Source of the DNA: a virus
DNA: 23,507 nucleotides
IMG/VR virus record: IMGVR_UViG_3300036985_001084
Location: 1-23,507 of that record
Direction: 5' to 3' (one strand)
The notes below the pieces were generated by a model. The model was given only the letters and a program-made list of their open reading frames with translations, was not told where the DNA came from and did not search any database. The position numbers and the translations under genes were made by a program. Positions 14,598 through 21,600 of this stretch are shown here, in pieces; positions within the stretch are counted from its first letter, which is position 1; the number at the start of each line of letters is the position of its first letter.

Positions 14598-16493
14598 ATG
14601 ATCTGGCTTGATTTAGAAACCCGCTCCACCTGTGACCTAAAAAGTCGCGGCGTCTACAACTACGCGCAAGACCTCACGACCGAGGTGCTGTGCATGAGTT
14701 ACGCCGTCGATGATGGTGAGGTGCAGACGTGGACGACAGGCCCACTACCTGACTTCACCGGCCACCGCATCATGGCGCACAACGCTGCCTTTGAACGGCT
14801 CATCTGCTGGTACGTCTTGCAGGTCAACATCCCGCTGGAGCGGTTTGTTTGCACCGCCGCGCAGGCCCGTGCCAACTGTGCGCCAGGGTCGCTGGAGGAC
14901 GTGGGCCGGTTTATGGGCGCGTCCATGAAGAAAGACCACAGGGGCGCTGCCTTGATCCGCAAGATGTGCGTCCCGCCGTTCCAGGAGTCGGCTGAGTTGA
15001 CTGCTGAGATGATCCAGTATTGTGAGCAGGACGTTCGGGCCATGAGGGCAATCAGTCAGGCCATGCGCCCCTTGTCGGACGAGGAACTGGCCGACTACCA
15101 CGTCAACGAGCGCATCAACGACCGTGGCGTCTTGGTCGATGTGCCGCTGTGCCGCGCAGCGGTGTCCTACGCCGCCACAGAGGCCACTGAGATCGCCCAA
15201 ATCGTCAATGAGGTGTCCAAGGGTGAGTTGACCTCTGTGCGGTCGCCTAAGATGCGCCAGTGGGTCTGGGACAGAGTCGGCCCCGAGGCCAGAGCGTTGA
15301 TGCAGAAGGACGACAAGGTCAGCATCGACAAGACCGTGAGAGCGAATCTACTTAATTGTGAAGGAGTACCGCCCGATGTCCAAGAAATTATCCAGTGCGC
15401 CGACGACCTGTGGGCGTCGTCGGTCGCCAAGTTCGCCCGACTCGCCCAGCTTGCCGACGTTGAGGACAGCCGAGTCCGAGGCGCCTTCGTCTTTGCCGGA
15501 GGGTCAGCTACAGGTCGTGCAAGTAGCTACGGGGCGCAAGTACACAATTTCACACGCAAATGCGCGAAAAGTCCTGATGATGTTAGGGCTGCAATGTGCC
15601 GGAATCACGCCATCGTCCCCAAGTTCGGCCAGCGAGTTACCGATGTCCTCCGGGGGATGCTACGGCCTGCACTGATCCCGGCTAAGGGCCAGCAGTTGGT
15701 AGTTGCGGATTGGTCTTCGATTGAGGCCAGGGTCAACCCTTGGTTGTCTGGTACAGGTCAGGCTAAGCTAGACGTGTTTGAGTCGGGCCTCGACCCCTAC
15801 ATCGTCAATGCCGCCGGTACTTTCCAGCGCACCTACGACGACATCAAGGCCGACTACGACCGCGACGGCGAGTCGGCCCAGCGCCAGATCGGCAAAGTAC
15901 AGGAGTTGGCCTGCGGGTTCGCTGGCGGCGTGGGCGCGTTCGCGTCGATGGCGCGCATCTACAGTGTGCGCCTGTCCGAGGCCGACTCCAAGCGCATGGT
16001 GGACGCATGGCGCCGCAACAATCAGTGGGCCGTCAACTTCTGGCAGCAGCTTGAGCAGCAGTACACCAGGGCCATGCGAAACCGGGGTCAGGAGTTCACC
16101 GCCGGGCGGGTTACCTACCTGTTCGACGGCCTGCATCTCTGGTATTCTTTGCCCTCGGGCCGGGTGCTTTGCTACCCATTTGCCCGGTTAGAGGAGGACG
16201 GTATCAGCTACGCTAAAGCAGCTTGGAAGCCTGCCCAGGACGCCAAGGAGTGGCCCCGCGCCCGGCTGTGGCGCGGTCTGGCTTGCGAGAACGTCACCCA
16301 GGCAGTTGCCAATGACCTGCTGCGCTACGCCTTACGGCAGCTCGATGGTGTGGTGCTGCACGTCCACGACGAGATCGTCGTCGAGGGTGGCAGTGAAGAG
16401 GAAGTGCGTAGGGTGATGACTGCGCCGCCAGCATGGGCCACTGGCCTGCCGCTGGCCTGTGGAATCAAGACGATGCCGCGTTACGGCAAATAA
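14598..16493 (+). CDS. DNA polymerase, family A, with 3'-5' exonuclease, 631 aa
   Basis: Replicative phage polymerase. The exonuclease domain carries D5 and E7 (WLDLETRS), HNAAFER (61-67) and YCEQD (Y141, D145). The polymerase domain has motif A VVADWSSIEAR (D371), motif B RQIGKVQELACGF (R429, K433), and motif C HVHDE (D591, E592), so both activities look intact. In motif B the position equal to E. coli Pol I residue 762 is Leu (L437), and the position equal to Tyr766 is Phe (F441). I start at ATG 14598 because homologues begin MIWLDLETRS; an in-frame ATG at 14568 lies in a hairpin and lacks a ribosome-binding site. Upstream is the candidate DNA-binding protein and downstream the primase-helicase. 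Confidence 0.93.
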   Translation: MIWLDLETRSTCDLKSRGVYNYAQDLTTEVLCMSYAVDDGEVQTWTTGPLPDFTGHRIMAHNAAFERLICWYVLQVNIPLERFVCTAAQARANCAPGSLEDVGRFMGASMKKDHRGAALIRKMCVPPFQESAELTAEMIQYCEQDVRAMRAISQAMRPLSDEELADYHVNERINDRGVLVDVPLCRAAVSYAATEATEIAQIVNEVSKGELTSVRSPKMRQWVWDRVGPEARALMQKDDKVSIDKTVRANLLNCEGVPPDVQEIIQCADDLWASSVAKFARLAQLADVEDSRVRGAFVFAGGSATGRASSYGAQVHNFTRKCAKSPDDVRAAMCRNHAIVPKFGQRVTDVLRGMLRPALIPAKGQQLVVADWSSIEARVNPWLSGTGQAKLDVFESGLDPYIVNAAGTFQRTYDDIKADYDRDGESAQRQIGKVQELACGFAGGVGAFASMARIYSVRLSEADSKRMVDAWRRNNQWAVNFWQQLEQQYTRAMRNRGQEFTAGRVTYLFDGLHLWYSLPSGRVLCYPFARLEEDGISYAKAAWKPAQDAKEWPRARLWRGLACENVTQAVANDLLRYALRQLDGVVLHVHDEIVVEGGSEEEVRRVMTAPPAWATGLPLACGIKTMPRYGK

Positions 16494-16496
16494 AAA

Positions 16497-16519
16497 CGCC
16501 GCCCGGTTCAGGGGCGGCG
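16497..16519 (-). terminator. GC-rich hairpin, terminator-like only for leftward transcription
   Basis: CGCCGCCC (16497-16504) pairs with GGGCGGCG (16512-16519) around a 7-base loop. On the minus strand it is followed by TTTTTA; on the plus strand by CAAAGGAGG, the ribosome-binding site of the primase-helicase gene. So it could stop antisense transcripts, and in the rightward mRNA it sits against the ribosome-binding site. Confidence 0.5.
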
Positions 16520-16532
16520 CAAAGGAGGCAAC

Positions 16533-18809
16533 GTGCAATTTTTAGAGTTTATCACGGCTCTCGCGCCCGTGGGCGAGACAATGCTGTTTGTGCGCCAGAA
16601 ACCACAGATGCGTGGGGGCGAGATGCAGTTCCACGCCGATGGTGCGGTCAAGGCCACTTGGCCGTCGTACTTGCCCTCGCACGGCGTTCGTGCTGGCGAG
16701 GCTTGGTACGGCAACACTGCTTCGTTCATCCTCGACCGCTTTGAGGATGGCCGGGTGTCGGCCAGCGCGGCCAACTGCGAGTACTGCGCCGTCATGGTGC
16801 TGGACGACATTGGCTCCAAAAGCAAGACCCCGCCGCTGCCGCCGACGTGGATCATGGAAACCTCGGCAGGCAACTACCAGTACGGCTACGTCTTCAGCGA
16901 GCAGCCGCCCAAGGGCGAGTTCGCCGCCGCTATCAAGGCCATCGCCGCTGCGGGTTACACCGACCCCGGCGCCTGCAACCCGGTTCGCAACTTCCGACTG
17001 CCCGGGTCGGTGAACCTCAAGCCTGACAAGGCCAAGTTTGCTTCTGCCTTGGTCGAGTTCCACCCCGAGCGCGAGTTCCTGCTGGCCGACATCTGCGCCG
17101 CTCTGGACGTTGTGCCCGGCCCTACCGAGTCGGGCGGCATCCGACCGATTCGCATGGCCGACGATGGCGCCGATGACGTGCTGGTCTGGCTCTCGGGCCA
17201 GGGTCTGCTGCTCAGTCGCCCCAACGCCGAGGGCTGGGCCGGGGTCATCTGCCCCAACAACGCCGAGCATACCGACGGCAACCCCGAGGGCCGCTATATG
17301 CCCCTCAACCGGGCGTTCTGCTGTATGCACGGCCATTGTGTCGATCTGGATAGCAACACTTTTCTGGCGTGGGTCGCCGACAATGGTGGCCCCCGTCACG
17401 CCCCCGGCCTGCGCGACGACCTGATGGCCGCTCATCTTGAGTTGGCCCTTGCTAAGATCAAGCCCAGCCCCGAGTTCCCCGACGCCGCCGCCGAGGTCAT
17501 CGCCGAGGTCGAGCGCAAAGAACTAGGCCGGGTCGAGAAGTCGGGTTGGTATTCCCGCTTCGCATACCTCCAAGACGACGAGGCGTTTTTTGATATGCAA
17601 GACCGCCGCGAACTGTCGCGCAATACCTTCAACGCCCTGTTCAGACACATTAAGTGCATCTCTATTCACTCGACCGGCAAGTCGGCCCGGCGGGTCGAGG
17701 CCAGCGTCTGCTACGACGAGAACCGCCAAGCGGCTGGCGCCCGGGCCTTGGTCGGCATCACCTACGCCGCAGGCGAGTCTGTGCTGGTTAGCAAGGACGG
17801 GCTGGTGTACGGCAACCGCTGGCGCAACTCGCGCCCGGCGCCTGTGGCCTGTGACGTGAGCCGCTGGCTGCGTCACGTCGAGCGGATGCTGCCGGTCGAG
17901 TTTGAGCGTGAACACGTTCTCAACGTGATGGCCCATAAGGTGCAGTACCCAGGCCATAAGATCAACCATGCCGTGCTGTTGGGCGGCAAGCCCGGCTCCG
18001 GCAAAGATACTCTTTTTGCCCCATTTTTTTGGGCCGTCGGTGGCCCGGCCAAACTCAACTGCTCAGTGGTTAAAAACGAGGACTTGACGTCGCAGTGGGG
18101 CTACGGGCTGGAGTGCGAGGTCATGGAGATCGCCGAACTGCGTCAGGCCGAGGCCCGTGACCGCCGGGCGTTGGAGAATCATTTAAAGCCCATCATCGCG
18201 GCCCCGCCTGAGTACCTGCCGATTAACAGGAAGGGTCTGCACCCGTACTATGCGTTGAACCGGGTGCTAGTGGTCGCGTTTAGTAACGAGCGCGTGGCGA
18301 TATCGTTGCCCAGCGACGACCGCCGATGGTTCGTCGCGTGGGCCGAGGCCGGGCGCCTGCCGGAGAGCGAGGCCGTCGCCTTGTGGAATTGGTATCACCA
18401 TCGGGGCGGCTTCGCAGGCGTGGCGGCGTGGCTAACTGCGCGTGACGTATCCGCTTTTAACCCCAGCGCCCCGCCGCCTATGACCGAGGCCAAGGCTATT
18501 CTGGTCGAGGCCGGTATGTCAACCGCCGAGTCGGTGCTGGTCGAGATGCTCCGCGACCGCCGGGGGCCGTTCGCCCAGGGCGTGATCGGCTCGCCCTTTC
18601 ACGTCATCTGCGACCGGGTGCAAGGGTCGGGCGCAGCGCCGCCCGGCGTTAAGATTGTCCAGGGCGCCCTCTTCCACGCCTTGCGTGAGGCCGGTTGGCT
18701 AGATATGGGACTAGTACACTCGCGAGAGTACAACGCCAAGAAACACGTCTTCGTGGCGCCCGAATTGGTCAGCATGACTAGGTCGGAAATGCGCCGGGCC
18801 GTGGCGTGA
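16533..18809 (+). CDS. Primase-helicase (RepB-like primase plus DUF5906/D5-like ATPase), 758 aa
   Basis: GTG start with a strong AAAGGAGG 4 bases upstream. The N-terminal part resembles RepB/archaeo-eukaryotic primases: AVMVLDDIG (D91-D92), METSAGNYQYGY (108-119) and NPVRNFRLPGSVNLK (149-163). A probable zinc-binding segment follows (C240, H246, C264, C269 in ICPNNAEH...FCCMHGHC). The C-terminal half is an SF3/AAA-type helicase domain with Walker A GGKPGSGKD (K491), an acidic EVMEIAELRQ segment (529-538) as Walker B region, and VVAFSNE (580-586) as sensor 1. DUF5906-like phage helicases have this layout. It would make primers and unwind DNA for the polymerase encoded upstream. The stop codon touches the terminator of the leftward cluster. 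Confidence 0.82.
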   Translation: MQFLEFITALAPVGETMLFVRQKPQMRGGEMQFHADGAVKATWPSYLPSHGVRAGEAWYGNTASFILDRFEDGRVSASAANCEYCAVMVLDDIGSKSKTPPLPPTWIMETSAGNYQYGYVFSEQPPKGEFAAAIKAIAAAGYTDPGACNPVRNFRLPGSVNLKPDKAKFASALVEFHPEREFLLADICAALDVVPGPTESGGIRPIRMADDGADDVLVWLSGQGLLLSRPNAEGWAGVICPNNAEHTDGNPEGRYMPLNRAFCCMHGHCVDLDSNTFLAWVADNGGPRHAPGLRDDLMAAHLELALAKIKPSPEFPDAAAEVIAEVERKELGRVEKSGWYSRFAYLQDDEAFFDMQDRRELSRNTFNALFRHIKCISIHSTGKSARRVEASVCYDENRQAAGARALVGITYAAGESVLVSKDGLVYGNRWRNSRPAPVACDVSRWLRHVERMLPVEFEREHVLNVMAHKVQYPGHKINHAVLLGGKPGSGKDTLFAPFFWAVGGPAKLNCSVVKNEDLTSQWGYGLECEVMEIAELRQAEARDRRALENHLKPIIAAPPEYLPINRKGLHPYYALNRVLVVAFSNERVAISLPSDDRRWFVAWAEAGRLPESEAVALWNWYHHRGGFAGVAAWLTARDVSAFNPSAPPPMTEAKAILVEAGMSTAESVLVEMLRDRRGPFAQGVIGSPFHVICDRVQGSGAAPPGVKIVQGALFHALREAGWLDMGLVHSREYNAKKHVFVAPELVSMTRSEMRRAVA

Positions 18810-18810
18810 A

Positions 18811-18830
18811 AAAAGCCCCTCGCGGGGCTT
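18811..18830 (-). terminator. Intrinsic terminator of the leftward cluster
   Basis: AAGCCCC (18813-18819), loop TCGC, GGGGCTT (18824-18830). Read leftward, the stem is followed by TTTTTT, a textbook intrinsic terminator. Read rightward the tail is only GATTAAAGG, so termination of the primase-helicase transcript would be weaker. Confidence 0.8.
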
Positions 18831-18832
18831 GA

Positions 18833-18889
18833 TTAAAGGTTGAGTAAGACCGCCACCAGCGCGGCCAGCAGCGCGGCCACTAAGAGCAT
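18833..18889 (-). CDS. Hydrophobic micro-peptide, 18 aa
   Basis: ATG at 18889-18887, TAA at 18835-18833; the product would be MLLVAALLAALVAVLLNL, which could span a membrane once. A GGGGG tract about 7 bases upstream may act as a ribosome-binding site, and the start overlaps the end of the upstream gene. It is the last frame before the terminator. Very short, so translation is uncertain. Confidence 0.35.
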   Translation of the reverse strand: MLLVAALLAALVAVLLNL

Positions 18890-19098
18890 GGGCGCCCCCA
18901 AGCGTCGGCCAGAGCCGTGAAGGTGACGCCCGGCCCGGCTGGCTGGCCGAACAGGCCCGGCCCCCGCCGGATGCGCCCCCAGGCGTCGAGCCGGTTGAGG
19001 TTGACTAGGTCGCCGCGCTTGACGGCGCCGTAAACCTGATCCCGAGTCCAGCCGTCGGCCATTAACTCTTGCATGGTCTTGGGGTCAGTCAGGCGCAT
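18880..19098 (-). CDS. Small putative DNA-binding protein, 72 aa
   Basis: ATG 19098 is preceded by GGAGGGACT, a strong ribosome-binding site inside the upstream gene's end. The first 40 residues (MRLTDPKTMQELMADGWTRDQVYGAVKRGDLVNL) look like a helix-turn-helix or winged-helix module, followed by a basic segment (GRIRRGPGLF). It may be a small transcription regulator of phage or host promoters. This is inferred from pattern only. Confidence 0.6.
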   Translation of the reverse strand: MRLTDPKTMQELMADGWTRDQVYGAVKRGDLVNLNRLDAWGRIRRGPGLFGQPAGPGVTFTALADAWGRPCS

Positions 19099-19265
19099 AG
19101 TCCCTCCGCATACTTTAGGGCGTCGGCCTCATTGGTGTAGAACCGCGCCGGGCCTACCATCTGGCCGCTATCGTCGTCGCGCAGCAGCACGCGCCAGCGC
19201 CCGTCGGGGGTCTGGGTGACCTCGCTGGTGATCATAAACTCTTCATTGTGGAATTCAGTCCTCAT
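19089..19265 (-). CDS. Small hypothetical protein, 58 aa
   Basis: ATG 19265 is chosen (MRTEFHNEEFMITSEV), with GGAG seven bases upstream; the longer frame from 19289 has no site. The sequence EVTQTPDGRWRVLLRDDDSGQMVGPARFYTNEADALKYAEGLCA suggests a compact beta-beta-alpha fold, but I do not recognise the family. It overlaps the neighbours by 11 and 10 bases. Confidence 0.6.
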   Translation of the reverse strand: MRTEFHNEEFMITSEVTQTPDGRWRVLLRDDDSGQMVGPARFYTNEADALKYAEGLCA

Positions 19266-19578
19266 GGCACAACTCCATGCTATCTTCACCCACCGGCACG
19301 GTCAGGCGGTCGCTAAGATTCTCATAAAAACCCACTAGGTTAGCGTCACCGTAGGGCGCAGCCAGGTTTTTAAAGTTGCGCCGAGTACTGTTGAGAGCGT
19401 AGTACTGCGCGACATAGTCGGCGGTGCTAACCGCGCCGTCGGTCGGGTACAGGCGCCGCTCGCCGCCCTTTGGCCTGACGGGCTTGTGCTTACCCGTTAG
19501 CTTGAGAATGTCGCTCAGGAAAGTATGCCGGTCGTCGCGCACGACGTACTTGGCGCGGTTGAGTGTGATGGTTTTCAT
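19255..19578 (-). CDS. Hypothetical protein, 107 aa
   Basis: ATG 19578 has GGAG about 8 bases upstream and overlaps the previous stop as ATGA. The first 35 residues are basic (MKTITLNRAKYVVRDDRHTF, then LKLTGKHKPVRPKGGERRLY), and the centre has tyrosines (ADYVAQYYALNSTRRNFKNL). A nucleic-acid-binding role is possible from charge. No family recognised. Confidence 0.6.
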   Translation of the reverse strand: MKTITLNRAKYVVRDDRHTFLSDILKLTGKHKPVRPKGGERRLYPTDGAVSTADYVAQYYALNSTRRNFKNLAAPYGDANLVGFYENLSDRLTVPVGEDSMELCHED

Positions 19579-19739
19579 TGTTGATTCTCCAGGGACTCAA
19601 GAAAAGATATTGCGTCGTCCAGACAATCGCCGATGGTGATCGATGACCCGTCGTTGTCTTTTGGCCGTTGTTTCTCTTGGCGCGTCAGCGCCGCCCGAAC
19701 GTCGTACAAATCAAACAGGGCGCTAGCTAGATTTTCCAT
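19575..19739 (-). CDS. Small hypothetical protein, 54 aa
   Basis: ATG at 19739-19737, with AAAGG 6 bases upstream; TGA at 19577-19575 overlaps the next ATG. The product is MENLASALFDLYDVRAALTR, then QEKQRPKDNDGSSITIGDCL and a Leu/Ser-rich end: probably two helices with a polar linker. No motif is known. Confidence 0.6.
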   Translation of the reverse strand: MENLASALFDLYDVRAALTRQEKQRPKDNDGSSITIGDCLDDAISFLESLENQQ

Positions 19740-19771
19740 ACTGTACCTTTAGGTTATTGGCATGAGTGCCC

Positions 19772-19794
19772 ATGAGCCGACCCTATCGGCTCAT
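19772..19794 (-). other. Hairpin in the gap between leftward genes
   Basis: Nine-base-pair perfect stem ATGAGCCGA / TCGGCTCAT with a 5-base loop, and a smaller GGCA-CTCA-TGCC hairpin next to it on the leftward mRNA. There is no T run on either side. It lies in the 61-base leader of the 54-aa gene, the only clear gap in this cluster, so a processing or translation-control role is possible. Confidence 0.5.
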
Positions 19795-19800
19795 AGTCCA

Positions 19801-19890
19801 TCACGCTATCAGAACATCAAAATAGGCCAGCATGGCGGCCAGCATGGCGGCCAGCATCATCAGGGCCAGCAGGAGAGTCGCGGCTCTCAT
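19801..19890 (-). CDS. Hydrophobic micro-protein, 29 aa
   Basis: ATG at 19890-19888 overlaps the upstream stop (ATGA), TGA at 19803-19801. The product begins MRAATLLLALMMLAAMLAAM and ends LAYFDVLIA, a single hydrophobic helix. Translational coupling supports it. Function unknown; it resembles the 18-aa peptide at the end of this cluster in composition. Confidence 0.45.
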   Translation of the reverse strand: MRAATLLLALMMLAAMLAAMLAYFDVLIA

Positions 19891-20246
19891 GCCGGTAAAT
19901 TCGTATAATGGTCTTGCCACAACGGGTCGGCTTTTTTGATCGCGGCAATCGCATCATCTTCCCATGACCTATCGTCGTCGGGCGCTTCGAGTGCCATTTT
20001 GAGCGCGGCCAACAGGTCGGGCGCCGCGATAAGCATTAAATTTTTCTGTTTTCGTTTAGGGTTATTAATCCATGCGTGAGTGTCGGCGTCGTCGTATGCG
20101 ACTAACATGGCGTCGGCCAGCGAGTCTCGGGTTATAGATGCGTCGTCGTCAACCGACTCGCGAAAACCGTTATTAGGGTCTAGACTATCGGCAAAGTCTA
20201 ACAATTGGGCGATGCTATAGGTGCGAAACATATCTGGCAGAGTCAT
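19887..20246 (-). CDS. Acidic hypothetical protein, 119 aa
   Basis: ATG 20246 overlaps the upstream stop (ATGA), with GGAG 8 bases before it. The protein is acidic (many Asp, for example SVDDDASITRDSLADAM and LEAPDDDRSWEDDAIAAIKKA) with helical segments and the stretch LIAAPDLLAALKMALEA, which is common in small phage and prophage proteins of unknown function. A strongly acidic early phage protein could mimic DNA, but there is no direct evidence for that here. Confidence 0.65.
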   Translation of the reverse strand: MTLPDMFRTYSIAQLLDFADSLDPNNGFRESVDDDASITRDSLADAMLVAYDDADTHAWINNPKRKQKNLMLIAAPDLLAALKMALEAPDDDRSWEDDAIAAIKKADPLWQDHYTNLPA

Positions 20247-20428
20247 AATTTTTTCTCCAATTGACGACCATTAGCCCGGCAAAATGCTTGCTGCCAATCC
20301 GTAGGAACATCCCATTTATCAAATTGATTCTGTGGGATGCCGAGTTGCGCCATGAGGCGGTGCTTAAAACTTCCCCAGCCGCTACGTTGAGCGCCAAGCA
20401 GCTTTGCGTTTGTAACAGTTGCTTTCAT
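20243..20428 (-). CDS. Small basic hypothetical protein, 61 aa
   Basis: ATG 20428 starts 2 bases after the upstream stop; a longer frame from 20533 runs back into that gene. Sequence MKATVTNAKLLGAQRSGWGS, then FKHRLMAQLGIPQNQFDKWDVPTDWQQAF and a basic end: possibly a short helix-turn-helix-like module (LMAQLGIPQNQFDKW). No family recognised. Confidence 0.55.
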   Translation of the reverse strand: MKATVTNAKLLGAQRSGWGSFKHRLMAQLGIPQNQFDKWDVPTDWQQAFCRANGRQLEKKL

Positions 20429-20430
20429 GA

Positions 20431-21180
20431 TTAGGCAACGGCCAACATGATGACCCGGCGCGCATGACCCGCAGCATGGTCTGCGATCACAATATCGCGT
20501 GCCTTGATTGATGTACCGGCGCACAATGTGCATTTAGCGCACGTCGATTTTCTACCGGCTTCGGCGCTGGCCGGGCATGATGCTTCACCGGCTTGCACAT
20601 CGACACCGATAGAAACCCGGAATACCCTCATACCTAATAGGTTAGCTTTCGCGGCTTGATCGATTGTGTCTGCACTAGCCATTACAAGCGGCGCCCATGC
20701 GTCAACGTCAAATCCTGGTGTATCCCATTGATGTGTATAGCCGCGCCGACCTAGTGCATACCGGGTGATCTGCGCCCACATTGTGGCCGGCGCGGCCGCA
20801 GGGTCTCCATATGTACCGATGCGGACTATCTTACCGGCCAGAGCGGCCGCTATTGTCGCGGGGTCTGCTTTGACGTACTGGCCGCGCCGGTAGGCTTTAT
20901 AAACTGATAGTACGCTTTTGCCTACTTGCACATAGCATGGCGATGCGCCGGTTCTGCGCGCCAGTTTAGGCCGATGCTCGCACTGGCCGCATACGCTGGC
21001 ATCGGCGCCGGTCTGCAGTGCGCGCACGGGGTTGACGTGCGAGCGGATGATGAATGATTGAACGATTGCGCCGGTCTTGGCATTTTTAGACCCGTCGATC
21101 TTGTTGATGATGACGACGATCGGCGCGCCGTCGATGGCCGATGGGCCTTCGTATGCGATGTAACCTAGAATTTTTGGCAT
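20431..21180 (-). CDS. Conserved Cys-rich phage protein (DUF7227-like), 249 aa
   Basis: First and largest gene of this leftward cluster; AAAGGAAA lies about 5 bases before ATG 21180. Recognisable stretches are GYIAYEGPSAIDGAPIVVI, SKNAKTGAIVQSF, TGADASVCGQCEHRP, CYVQVGKSV, RIGTYGDPAAAP and GYTHQW, which I recall from a phage and plasmid family listed as DUF7227 (number from memory, not checked). Seven cysteines occur in two groups: C64, C67, C82 and C202, C214, C217, C220 (SCPASAEAGRKSTCAKCTLC). They probably bind zinc or an iron-sulfur cluster. The biochemical function is not known to me. Confidence 0.75.
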   Translation of the reverse strand: MPKILGYIAYEGPSAIDGAPIVVIINKIDGSKNAKTGAIVQSFIIRSHVNPVRALQTGADASVCGQCEHRPKLARRTGASPCYVQVGKSVLSVYKAYRRGQYVKADPATIAAALAGKIVRIGTYGDPAAAPATMWAQITRYALGRRGYTHQWDTPGFDVDAWAPLVMASADTIDQAAKANLLGMRVFRVSIGVDVQAGEASCPASAEAGRKSTCAKCTLCAGTSIKARDIVIADHAAGHARRVIMLAVA

Positions 21181-21427
21181 GGTACTTTCCTTTACTTTAT
21201 TGTGAGAGGGCGAGAATTCGACCCCTTCACATATAGAGCATAAGAGAATCGTGCCAGCGCCCTGGCGCGTGCGCTAAGTACTTGATACGTAACACTATTT
21301 ACTACGTAGGGGTTTACCCTTAGAGTGTGTGTGTCGGCGTGGTGCTATTGTGGTCTATAGCGCGGGTGTGATCTTGCCCTCTGAAAAACCCTCTATGTGT
21401 GCCATGTGTGCCATACTCTTACTACTT

Positions 21428-21456
21428 TTGGTTGGGATATATATACTGTATATAAT
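21428..21456 (+). promoter_or_regulatory. Rightward promoter with consensus -10
   Basis: TATAAT at 21451-21456 is a perfect -10, and TTGGTT at 21428-21433 is a partial -35 at 17-base spacing. Transcripts would begin near 21463 and run through the repeats into terS. Confidence 0.6.
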
Positions 21457-21464
21457 AACAGTAT
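21443..21464. promoter_or_regulatory. Palindromic operator candidate over the -10
   Basis: Perfect inverted repeat ATACTGT (21443-21449) / ACAGTAT (21458-21464) with an 8-base AT spacer that contains most of the -10. Such placement is usual for repressor operators. The binding protein is unknown. Confidence 0.55.
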
Positions 21465-21600
21465 GAATAGTGTATGACTTCCACGTTTGCGGCGCGACTT
21501 CAAATCGAAAATGATGGCACACATCACCCACATCACCCACACGCATGAAAGTGTGTGCCATGTGTGCCATACAGCCATGATGACACACATGGCACACGCC

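Larger units (their letters stand above)
21395..21599. repeat. Direct and inverted GTGTGCCAT repeats
   Basis: The 11-mer ATGTGTGCCAT occurs at 21395 and 21404 (overlapping pair). The pair recurs as an identical 21-bp block at 21552-21572. The inverse, ATGGCACACAT, is at 21514-21524, and ATGGCACAC at 21589-21597. Six units in all, arranged around an AT-rich centre, as in iterons or protein-binding arrays. Confidence 0.75.

Noticed and set aside
16542-17435. 297-aa open frame antisense to the primase-helicase gene
   Set aside because: Composition is Gly/Val/Arg-rich shadow coding, and the plus strand carries clear primase motifs.
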